A stretch of 64,000 nucleotides of DNA, from the NCBI GenBank assembly GCA_029379385.1, contig CM055612.1:16864001-16928000 (forward strand), in the 5' to 3' direction. Both the position numbers and the translations under genes were made by a program. This DNA comes from Quillaja saponaria. Its lineage: Eukaryota > Streptophyta > Magnoliopsida > Fabales > Quillajaceae. Below, piece by piece: positions 22,392 through 32,449 of this stretch (positions are counted from its first letter, which is position 1; every line of letters starts with the position of its first letter). Under the pieces are notes generated by a model. That model did not search any database. It was given only the letters and a program-made list of their open reading frames with translations, and was not told where the DNA came from.

Positions 22392-23160
22392 TTGAATGGA
22401 GGGAAGATGGCTCTTTTTAAAGATAAAATGTTACAGGGTGATCCTTGGAGGGTGAAGGGTGAGCCTAACATGATTTGGGATGAGATGGCAAGTCGTATTA
22501 AGAATACGGTTAGAGAAGTGTTAGGAGAAAGTAGAGGACATGGACCTCTGACTAAGAAGACATGGTGGTGGAATAAAGAAGTTCAACAAGCTATTAAAGT
22601 TAAAAAAGAGTGTTATATAAGATTACACAAGTGTAGAAATGAAGATAATTATAAATGTTTTAGACAAGCTAGAAAAGATGCTAAGAAAGCGGTTAGGGAC
22701 GCTAGAGGCAAGGCTTGCGAAGGACTTTACCAAAAGTTAGAAACAAAGGATGGAGAGAAGGATATTTATATGATTGCTAAGCAAAGGGAAAGATGAACTA
22801 AAAACGTAAATCGTATTAAGTGCATTAAGGATGAGGCTGATAGGGTTTTAGTTAAGGAAGATAAGATTGATGAGAGATGGTGAACTTATTTCGATACTTT
22901 ATTTAATGCAGAGTCAAGGGGTGATTTTGGAGACCTTGATGACACCTTTAATGATACGAACCGCCGATTTGTTCGTCAGATTAGAGCACAGGAGGTTAAA
23001 GAAGCTATGCATAAGATGAAGAATGGTAAGGCATTGGGCCTAGATGATATTCCAATAGAAGTTTAGAGATGCCTAGGAGATATTGAAGTAACTTGGCTTA
23101 CAAATCTTTTTAACAAGATTTTAGTAATCAAGAAAATGCCTAATTAGTGGAGGAAGAGTA
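22392..23160 (+). pseudogene. RTE connector region between endonuclease and reverse transcriptase
   Basis: 22392-22796 is open for 134 codons (WDEMASRIKNTVREVLGES, KKTWWWNKEVQQAIKVKK), a basic, helix-prone linker typical of RTE elements. Stops follow at 22795 and 22881. Further in-frame pieces such as RAQEVKEAMHKMKNGKALG at about 22983-23040 lead to the reverse transcriptase. No catalytic residues are expected here. Confidence 0.75.
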
Positions 23161-23162
23161 CG

Positions 23163-24002
23163 TTGATCCCTATTTATAAGAATAAAGGAGATATTCAAAG
23201 TAGTACGAATTATCGAGGAATAAAACTTATTAGCCGTACAATGAAACTATGGAAGAGAGTGATTGAGCGTAAGCTTAGGAATGAGACTCTAGTTTCTGAG
23301 AATCAATTTGGCTTTATGCCAAGAAGATCTTCAATGGAGGCTATTTTTTTACTTAGGAGATTAATGGATAAATATAGAGAAAAGAAAAAGGATCTTCATA
23401 TGGTCTTTATTGATTTAGAAAAGACATATGATAAAGTGTCAAGACAAGTCTTGTGGTGGGTACTCGAGAAGAAGAAGGTCCCAACTAAATATGTAAAAGT
23501 TATTAAAGATATGTATGAGGGAGTAATGAATAGGGTGCAGACTGTAGATGGTATGACTAGAGAGTTCATGATCATGATAGGTATTCACCAAGGTTCATCC
23601 TTAAGTCCTTACCTATTTGCTTTAGTCAGGGATGAACTTACCTATAATATTCAAAATAGGGCTCCATGGTGCATGTTTGCCGATGATATCATGTTAGTAG
23701 ACGAAACTAGGGAAGGTTTAAATTCTAAACTAGAAATGTGGAGGAACGTGTTAGAATCTAAAGGCCTTAGATTAAGTCAGACAAAAACTGAATATATGGA
23801 GTGCTATTTTAGTGAAACTAGAGGAGGCCCGAATAATATAAGTTTAGACTGTCAGACAATCCCTACAAAGGATGTGTTTAAGTATTTAGGGTCATTTATA
23901 CAAAAAGATGGTGCAATTGAGCATGATGTAAACCATAGGATCAAGGCAGGGTGGGTAAAGTGGCGGAGTGCTTCGAGAGTTTTATGTGATCCTAAAATTT
24001 AG
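23163..24002 (+). pseudogene. RTE reverse transcriptase domain
   Basis: This open stretch of 279 codons is the longest in the window. Motifs in order: IPIYKNKGD and NYRGIKLI (residues about 2-25), VSENQFGFMPRRSS (about 44-57), FIDLEKTYD with the first catalytic aspartate (about 82-90), HQGSSLSPYLF (about 141-151), the catalytic FADD at residues 172-175 (bases 23676-23687), then LRLSQTKTEYME and YLGSFIQKDG. The catalytic aspartates are present, so the core is better preserved than the rest. The start shown is only where the frame opens; the real protein began upstream. A TAG after DPKI at 24000-24002 ends it early. Confidence 0.9.
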
Positions 24003-24450
24003 AATAGATTGAAAGGAAAATTTTATAAGTCGGCAGTGAGACCAACTATGCTGTATGATACCAAATGTTGGGCAGTTAAGAAGTAACATTCGCATAAGAT
24101 GGGAGTAGCCGAAATGAGAATGTTGAGATGGATGACAGGACATACAAGAAAGGATAGAATAAGAAATGAGGAGATTCGTAAGAAGGTGGAAGCAGCACCT
24201 ATTGAGGAGAAAATGAGGGAGAATCGTCTATGTTGGTTTGGACACATCTAACGTCGGCCAATGGACACAGTAGTTAAGAAAGGTGACTTGGTTCAGGTGT
24301 CAGGTGTTAGATGGGGAAAGGGAAGACCGAAACTTACATGGGGGGCAGTCATCGAGAAAGATATGGCTATGCTATGGATTAATGAAAATGTTTTCTCGGA
24401 TCGATGCAAATGGAGGAAAAGGATTCATATAGCTGACCCCAACTAGTTTG
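24003..24450 (+). pseudogene. RTE C-terminal region
   Basis: After the stop near 24001, in-frame pieces continue: KGKFYKSAVRPTMLYDTK, then [20 protein letters not shown], then after another stop near 24249 a frame giving GVRWGKGRPKLTWGAVIEKD and WRKRIHIADPN to 24446. This is the usual RTE C-terminus ending just before the TTGAG tail. Stops separate the pieces. Confidence 0.8.
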
Positions 24451-24498
24451 GGATTTTAAGGCTTAGTTGAGTTGAGTTGAGTTGATAGACATTCTTAA

Positions 24499-25196
24499 CA
24501 CCTAAAAATCATCTTTTAAACTAACTTTCAATTCAGTTTTCAAGGGAGGAAAGCATACTTATAGGACTGCCTTCTACTCCCTTGATCCTATGCTTTAAAG
24601 TGCTCTAAACTTTCTATTCCTTTTTAGACTTTAAAACCGAACAAAGGAGTAAAATCATACTAAACTTGCTGTCTTAAAATAGAGTACAGCAAATGATATT
24701 CCAACCCCCCCCCCCCCCCCCTTTTTCCTACTTGTTATATCATTGAAATAGAAGGAGATAAGCTATCAAGGTTGTTTTCCCCTACATGTTTTCACATAGT
24801 CAAGACTAACCCTTTAAACAACAGTAATTTATTTTCTAAAACCAACTAGAACAAAGCCTACACGATTGCTTCCTCTTGCTGACACTCCCACTTCCACACT
24901 AACGAAAAACCATTCCCACATGGCAAGGATAGTATAATAATAAAGGAGATTAATTTGACTCCAACCAAAGAGCACACCAAGTCGGTTTCTATCAAGAAAA
25001 GGACAAAGACAAGGACTTATAATAATATAATCCATGGCTACAATTTGCTTTCTAATTTGTGGTGAACAATAAGTTTCCATATATATAAATATTTGTATGT
25101 ATATATATATTTTATTCAATTATTTTAGATTAATAAAATTTACACTAAATTTTAATTAATTAATATTATAATATAATTCAATTAATTCCTGAGTAC

Positions 25197-25234
<38 letters not shown>

Positions 25235-25240
25235 TTATTT
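24499..25240. other. Probable continuation of the minus-orientation L LTR; poly(C) and (TA)n tracts
   Basis: It lies right of the RTE insertion and should be the rest of the LTR that starts at 19791, though similarity to other copies is weak and no TTATAACA end is seen. It includes a C17 run at 24705-24721 and (TA)n at 25202-25230. Confidence 0.4.
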
Positions 25241-25299
25241 TAATCTCTCGAGTCACATAAATTATGTACATAAATATGCTAAATTATCAAGGTACAATA

Positions 25300-26207
25300 G
25301 TATATATGGCTATACTGTCTAGGAATATTGGTGAATAGGCTTTACAATTATGATGCCTACATCTTTACAATTGTATATGTTCTTTTTGTTACGGTGTGTG
25401 CATCTTTTCTTTTGCTTCTTTACATCTACTAATTATTTCTTCTTCTTATTATTATTTTTAAATAAATTATTTTATTATTGACAACGTTTGTCTATTTGAT
25501 CATATTTCAGTTTGCTATTGGCATAGCCACATATTTAACTCATGCTAAAATGGATCTACGAGGAGGAGGGAGCAAATGGAGATATAAAAAAGTGTAAATT
25601 TTCACATGGAACAAGGATGACCTGATTAATATATTTCCAATTGTTTATGAAAATAGTGTAATGAGTTGTGAATTATATATAGGCTAAGGCATGTGGTCTA
25701 GATGTAATATGAACTATTAAAGTTGAATGATGAAATACATTTGTTACTTTCCTTTTAGCATCCAATTTGCATAATTAATATTTAGTTAATTTCCTAATTT
25801 CTGTAATAGGCATATAACTTTCCTTTTCTTTTATGCTTTATAAGTTTTCTTTTATTTTGGGTAAGACTATATTTCTATTTTCCTTAATTTAGGAGGGAAA
25901 CTTTCTTTCTATTATGCGTTTGCTTCCTTTTCTTTTGAGAAATAATTCTCTTTCTATTTATTTATTTTTTTACTTAGGAGGGAGACTTCCATTTTTCTAT
26001 GATTAATTTTTTTTATTTTTACCCATTGTTTAAGGCTTGAATTAACTCAATATAGTATACTTTTTTCATATTCAATTAGGGTTAGAAGCATATAATTGAA
26101 GAAGCAATGGTAGACCTATGAGCTATGGCTATATGAACCATTGTAAAAAAAATAATTAAAGTTTCTAATCTGACATAGTATTTCATCCATGCGGTTCAAA
26201 ATGTTAC
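25300..26207 (+). repeat. Module M, copy B (part left of the L solo LTR)
   Basis: 25310-25640 matches 54080-54490 of copy C, then skips directly to sequence matching 56907-57650. An exon-like stretch after TTTCAG at about 25510 reads FAIGIATYLTHAKMDLRGGG, ending near 25598; copy C has the same block with a stop. The copy is broken at 26207 by the L LTR and resumes at 28853. Confidence 0.7.
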
Positions 26208-28847
26208 TATCATAATCCGATAATTCAATTTGTGCGTTAAAATTTTTGTGCGTAATTGTTGTGTATATATATATATATATATAATTATATGTATATAATT
26301 CACGTCAATAAAATTGTACTTAATTCAACTCCACAATTAACTCTCCCATTTAATGCAAATAAATCCACCATTGGTAATATATATATACAAAAATATATAA
26401 ATATAAATTGAAATGGAGAAGGTGTAAGTATAGGTATATAATATCTAGATAATGAATGGTGTAGGTTTTTTTCCTAATATTTTATTTAGCTTCCCTTGTA
26501 TTTTTTTTATCTTTTCTTTTCTTTCTTTTTCTCCTGCTTTTCTTCTTTTCTTTTGGTGTGAACTGACTTAGTTTCCTCTATTTTTCCTCTTTGCCGAATT
26601 CTCCTCCTTGTTCTTGGCTAATTGCTAGTTGGCCGTGACTTCCTCCTTTCTTGACAATTAAATTTAAACTCTTGGTGAGTTCTTGACCTTTTCTTTGAGT
26701 GTATGTGTGTGGTACATGAAAAGGAGAGTTTTAAGAGCTGAAATTCATCTTTGTCAAGATGGTAGTATTTGAGAGTTTTAACTCTCTTTTAGGGTCTGTT
26801 CCACATCTATTGTTCTTCCATTTTGTGGTTGTGTGTAACTGGATATTGGGGAAGCAAATTGCTTTTGAAAATTTCGGCAATTGGTTATGAAGGTATAGAC
26901 TTGTATGGCTGAAATTTTTCCATGCTATGTCATGGGTTATAGTTTTGGCAGCTTAGTGATTGTCTTGGTTCTAGTTAGACATTTATGTCCTTTTGCTTTG
27001 TATGATATCGTAAGTAAGGCAATTTGGAGGAAAGCTAAATGTTAGCAAATGACTATGTTATGGGAAGGGCCTATTTCGGTCACTGGTGGAGGAAATGTTA
27101 AAGGGGATACCAAACCTAATTCTAATTTTTTTTGGCTTCCATACTCTTGAGTGGCTACAAGAGGTGGACTGGTTAGTTGGAGCAGTGAGTAGATTCACCT
27201 TCAAGAAAGTGGGATGACTGGTTATGGAAAATTAAGGAGCGTGACTTGGGGGATTTAACTTAGAAATTAGATGAATTAAGTTAAATGCATGAATGAAAGA
27301 AATCAAGAAATGATATTAATAATCCAATATATATATATATACACACTAGTTACATGTAGGTAATGAGGAAAAATTTAATTAATTAATGTTGATCAATTAA
27401 TATAAATGTGGGCATATACAAATAACTTACTTTTAGATGTTTGACAACATAATTAGTGAAGTTAAATTTTAATATATACGTGGAGACTAATTCTAATATA
27501 TATATATATACAGGGTAATGTTAAATTATGAAAGTTAAATTAATAAATATATCGAATTAATTAACATTGCTTTAAGAAACATATTAGACATAAGTATATA
27601 CGATTAAGAAATTGTTGAATTAATTTTAAAGTGATTATTAGTAACCTATGAATCTATGATTTTTAGCTACAGAGTGTGTCGAGGATATTCCTACACAGTC
27701 ACAGAATAGACGGACTGATAAGACACATCTGTGAGCCTGTGAGTAGATTATGTGCTTTATGTTATCAAATTTTGTGTGTGCAGCTATAAGTATGTTTGAT
27801 TTGTTGTGATATAAAGTAAAATAAATAGATAAATTATTTCATTGATTTAATTGAATGATATGTGTTTGATATTGATTGTGATTGATAAAGGCCAACAACT
27901 TGAAATTTTCTAAGAATTGACTTCCATTTTCAAATTTAAAGTCCAGGTGCACCTCCGATATTTGAATTTGATATTTGACATGATTTATTCCGATATTGAT
28001 AATTATTTTAAACAAATGGAGTGCTCAGCCCTGGTGGGACGGATAATTGCGGAGAATTAAATGTTATGCAGGCACATAAAGGCTTGGTTGGGGGAGATAA
28101 TGTTATGAGGGGCTGAGTTAGTCGTTGGCCCTTTGCTTGTTAAATTGTTTGTTATTTGCTGTGTTGTGTGAATGGTTTGAATTGATGTATTAAAATCTAT
28201 GCTTTAAAGTGATTTATGGTCATATGAGAAATTTAACTACATACGTATCGTAGTAATTCTAATATGCATTTAAATCTATGATATATGTGTTGTGTGATGC
28301 TGGTACCCTTAAGGTACATGATTTGCTCACTAAGTCCATGTGACTCACTCTTTCTTTTGTGGTTGTTTGCTTTAGTTTTCAAGAATCCCACTACTGGTCA
28401 TAAACAAAAGTGTTACCTGCCGATTCTACTATGACAAGGTATATCTCAGAAATAGAACACTTAGAGCGTAAAGGACAGTACTTGCAGTTGCCTAGGATGT
28501 CATGCATGGTTGTCGTATATATTGTATTTATTATGGTGTTGTCCTATTTTGTCAGGAGCAGAGCTCCTCTATATATTTTGATATCATAATTTATTATTGA
28601 CTTGAATCCAGGTTGTTTGTTAAATTATAGGCATGTTCTATAGTATAGGGAACCTCTGCCAATATTTTCAGTAATCGTTTTATGTTTAACTGTCAGTACC
28701 GGATTTTATTTTAACTTTATAATATTTTGATAGTATTGACTACAATGTATTTTTAAATTGTGAGGTACACTACTTGCATATTCAAGGTTACGGGAGTATG
28801 GACACCCATTACTCCGCCCAATTATACCTTCATTTGGGGGTGTGATA
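26208..28847 (+). mobile_element. Family L solo LTR, 2640 bp, TSD GTTAC
   Basis: It begins TATCATAATCCGATAATTC (TG changed to TA) and ends GGGGGTGTGATA, with GTTAC on both sides (26203-26207, 28848-28852). Module copies at 29245 and 57650 read through the uninterrupted site as CAAAATGTTACATAAATCC or close to it. It contains the hairpin-like GTACCCTTAAGGTAC at 28303-28317 and the 66-bp block at 27669-27737. Only one LTR lies between matching target duplications, so this is a solo LTR formed by LTR-LTR recombination (inference). Confidence 0.9.
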
Positions 28848-30299
28848 GTTACATAAATCCTATACAACTCAGTGAAAATTAAAAAGTTAATTTTGGTCAT
28901 CTATGTGAACAAAATAATGTCTATTAGTGTTTTGTTTACTTAATGTTTTATATTTTATCTTTTGTAGTTTGGATTCTCTATAATATATATATATATATAT
29001 ATATATTGATTTAATATTACATACATCATCATTTGCGAGGAAAAATATTATTTATGAAAATGACAAATTAACCAACCCAAGTTAATTATTATCAATGTAC
29101 TGTTATTAATTAAGAATAAAAAGATATATACATCAACAAAGTAGTTTGAATATTTTTAAAATACACCGTAGTGCATAGTAGTTAGTATGGGTTATTATTT
29201 TTAAATTGAAGTTTTTAATTTGACATAATATTTCATCCATGTGATTCAAAATGTTACATAAATCCTATATAACTTGGTGAAAATTAGAAAGTTAATTTTG
29301 GTCATCTAAGTTAACAAAATAATGTCAGTTAGTATTCCTGTTTATGTAATGTTTTATATTTTATCTCTTGTCGTTTGAATTCTCTATAATATATATATAT
29401 ATGTAAATCATCCTAAGTATTATCTATCTCATGTGGTTTGGACTTATCAAGGGCATTAACAATTTAATTACGATCATTCTAAGTATTTATTTAGAAGCCT
29501 TTATAAATTATACAAAAAGGAAACAAAGAAATGTAATTAAATTGCATGTTAATGTAATCGATCCAACACGATTTATCAGTTTAATTTGATAATATTATGT
29601 ATTAATTTAGTCATATGGAAAAATCTTTATAATTATATTAATTTTTTCATTTAATTAATAGATGAAAGATGGAAAATAGGTGAGCACATCGGCTGGATAC
29701 AGGAATAAGGTCATATTTAAGTAAGTTATATGAAGCCGATGAGGTTGTAGTTCAAAAACTATAATGAGATTTGAATCACACCAATGACATATGTTGGTTA
29801 GTTTCTTCTAACTTGAGTTATTTTTCTCACTTTTTGAATCGATATATTAAGTTGTAAGTTTTGGATTGGGTTTACCCATTGTAATTTGATATATGATTGA
29901 TGAAAATAATATATATGTATGGAAAAAACAAAGAACTTGTATGAACATTTCTAAAATTCATCTTATTGCTTAGTTAGTTAGTACTATATTTACTTGGATT
30001 ACTTGTTGTATTTTGATATTTGATTAATGTAAATCTATATCTATACTCTACTAAAAGGAAGAGACCCTTTTATTACCACCTCCTAATTTTTTGGCAATTT
30101 CTTAAAACTAAAATTCTATCAACTTTTATTCTTTAATTCAACTAAAGGGATAATGTGGTCATTGTAATTTATTTTTTTAAATAAAAGAAAATCTGACATA
30201 TTAGGAGAAGGAAAAAATATCTCACGTACCACCCTAATTTTTCTTTACCAAAAAAGAAAAATCTCACATAATTTAATTAATACTACTCACTTACCTCCT

Positions 30300-31378
30300 A
30301 GAAACATACTCAACTCACTGATAAATCTTAAATCCCAAACTAGTTAGGGTCAGCTATATGAATCCTTTTTCGTTATTCGCTTCAATCTAATGCATCATTT
30401 TTAGTAATGCCTAGAGTAATTATATAATTCTCAATGATTGTCCCCCTTCTCTCGGCCCTCACATGTAAGTGTCGATCTCTTTCTACCCATCTAACACCTA
30501 CGATCTACATCGAGTCACTTTTCTTTACTATAGCATATACTAGCTTATGTTGGATATGTACAAAACAACATAAGTTGTTTTCCTTTATTTCCTTTCGATA
30601 GGTTCTACAACAAACTTCCTATGTATCTCCTCATTTCTTATTTTATGATTTTTGTATATCCAGTCATCTATCTTAACATTCGCTTTTTAGCTAATCTCAT
30701 CTTATATGAGTGTTGTTTCTTAACTACACAATATTTGGACCCATACAATATAGTTGATCTCTTTACAGTGTTATAAAATTTTTCTTTCAATCTATTTGGA
30801 ATTTTAGGATCACAAAAAAATTCCTGATACACTTCACTACTTCATCCACCTAGCTTTAATTCTATGATTCACACATGTTCAATTGCATCATATTTTTGTA
30901 GAAATGAACCTAGATACTTAAAATAATTTTTCATTGGGATTACCTAATCATCCAAATTTATTTTAATCAATCCTCTTCTAGTTAAGGAAAATCACATTTC
31001 ATATACTCAATTTTCGTTTGACTCAACCTATGATCTTTAAATTCTAACACGTTCCTCCATAATTCTAGCTTTGAATTTAGACCATTTCTAGTTTCGTCTG
31101 CCAACACGATGTCATTGGAAAATAGCATACACCATGGAGCCCTATTACGAGTGGCATAAGTAAGTTCGTCTATGACTAAAGCAAATAGGTATGGGTTTAA
31201 GGATGATCCTTTGTGAAAACCTATTGTTATTGGGAAGTCTCTCGTTATACCATCTATGGTCCTCACCCTAGTTATACTCCCTCATATATATCCTTAATAA
31301 CTTCTATATATTTAGTTGGGACTTTCTTTTTCTCAAGAACCCACCACAAAACTTGTCTCGGTGCCCTATTGATAACTT
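30300..31378 (-). mobile_element. RTE-type LINE 3' fragment (copy B)
   Basis: The minus strand gives, from 31266 to 30982, a 94-codon open piece with the reverse-transcriptase motifs DGITRDFPITIG, KGSSLNPYLFALV, NRAPWCMLFSNDI and LSQTKIEYMK. The catalytic FADD of the full-length element is FSND here, so an aspartate is missing. The tail side is near 30311. Truncated 5' near 31378, in the position corresponding to YDRAPRQVLWW. Non-functional. Confidence 0.85.
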
Positions 31379-31385
31379 TGTAAAA

Positions 31386-31945
31386 TAGACTTATTTCACT
31401 ATATTGCTAATTCATATTTTATGCTAAATCCTAGGGTTTTGAGTTAGAATATTAGTCAAATTCAGTATTTTAGTTGTTTAGGAGTTTTTACAATGATTAG
31501 GAGTAGTTTTACGATTTTTGGGTATTTAACTTATTTTAGATGTCTTTGCAGTGTCCTAGTTGAACTAAAAAAAGAAAAGAATTCAAGATAGAGCTGTAGT
31601 GCCAGAGAAGATAAAGCTGAGGCACAAAAAAAGAAATAAATTGGCAATTTAGGCCGAGATTCATATGCTGTGGCTCTATGAAGATTAAGCCATGGTATAA
31701 TAGCTAAAATGAGGAAAAGTGCAAGCGTGCCAGAGAGCTCCAAGTTGCGGCGCCTATATGTTGAAGCTGCGTAGTCCTCAATGGATCTTGATCGATAAAT
31801 AGACAGAGAGAGATATGGGCTGTAGTGCCAATGACCTTAAGCCGCGATGTCAATTTGAATGATGACTTCATAAACAACTCAAGGAGTTGGCACTGCAGTG
31901 CCCATAAATGTGCAGTTGCGACAGTCCAAGTTATACGCAGTTCGA
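31386..31945. repeat. Unclassified repeat unit (paralogue at 59762-60306)
   Basis: Sequence from GGGTTTTGAGTTAGAATATTAG through TTTGCAGTGTCCTAGTTGAAC to GCCCATAAATGTGCAGTTGCGA recurs at 59810-60300 at high similarity. It has a distinctive pattern of GCCGCGGTGCC-like words and no long open frame. It could be an LTR fragment; I do not recognise it. Confidence 0.6.
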
Positions 31946-31997
31946 GTAGGACTATACAAAACCTTCAAAACTGCAGTGCCGTAATCAATTTTAAATA

Positions 31998-32420
31998 GTT
32001 TGGATTCTCTATGATTTATATATGTCAACAATGTTGAATCTCAACTTTTTATATACAAATTGATTATATATTACATACATCACCATTTTGTGAAGAAAAT
32101 TATTTTTGAAAATGACAAATTAACTAACCCAAGTTAGTAACCATCAAAGCAAGAAGATGTCATTAACTAAGGATAAAAAGATATACACATGAACAAAGTC
32201 ATATGAACATTTTAAAAAATACACCATAGGGCATAGTAGTTAGTATGGGTTATATATCTTAGTAGTAATAAATGGAAAAAAAAATTTTAAAAATAAAAAA
32301 GAAAGAAGGAAAGAGTATATTCAATATTAAAAAAAAAAAAAAAACTGTGCTTTTTATGGATTGTTCTTATAGTATTTTAACAAATAAGTTTTTGTATTAT
32401 ATGTATTATACGAGAATCGT
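31998..32420. repeat. Duplicated module M segments
   Basis: 31998-32260 repeats 28965-29190 (TAGTTTGGATTCTCTAT...to AGTAGTTAGTATGGGTTAT). Immediately after it, 32275-32420 repeats the start of module copy A (3230-3375, including GTGCTTTTTATGGATTGTTC). A module end is therefore joined to a module start, as in a tandem array. Confidence 0.6.
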
Positions 32421-32449
32421 GTTTATAATATAATATATATATATGGGAA

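Larger units (their letters stand above)
21352..24485 (+). mobile_element. RTE-clade non-LTR retrotransposon, near full length, decayed
   Basis: About 3.1 kb, bracketed by a 13-bp target duplication. The leader (21352-21650) contains GGCGGTCCCAAGCTCGGATAAA and two GTGTAGTG.RAAATGAGCAAGGG repeats (about 21513 and 21578). An AP-endonuclease region, a connector, reverse transcriptase and a C-terminal domain follow in order. The 3' end runs TAGTTTGGGATTTTAAGGCTTAG and then repeated TTGAG units, with no poly(A). Size, domain order and the short-repeat tail are typical of plant RTE elements. Internal stops (for example near 21926, 22186, 22797, 23065, 24001) make it non-autonomous today. It sits in a family L LTR and is therefore younger than that LTR. 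Confidence 0.9.
28853..31960 (+). repeat. Module M, copy B (part right of the L solo LTR)
   Basis: ATAAATCCTATACAACTCAGTG at 28853 continues the module and is repeated about 400 bp later (29251) after a second CAAAATGTTAC. From 29250 to about 31945 it is collinear with 57655-60306 of copy C. It includes an RTE fragment and an unclassified 560-bp unit. (TA)n occurs at 28983-29006. Confidence 0.75.

Noticed and set aside
24705..24721. C17 homopolymer as a possible origin or quadruplex element
   Set aside because: A single run without spaced G/C tracts; simple microsatellite or sequencing-prone tract.
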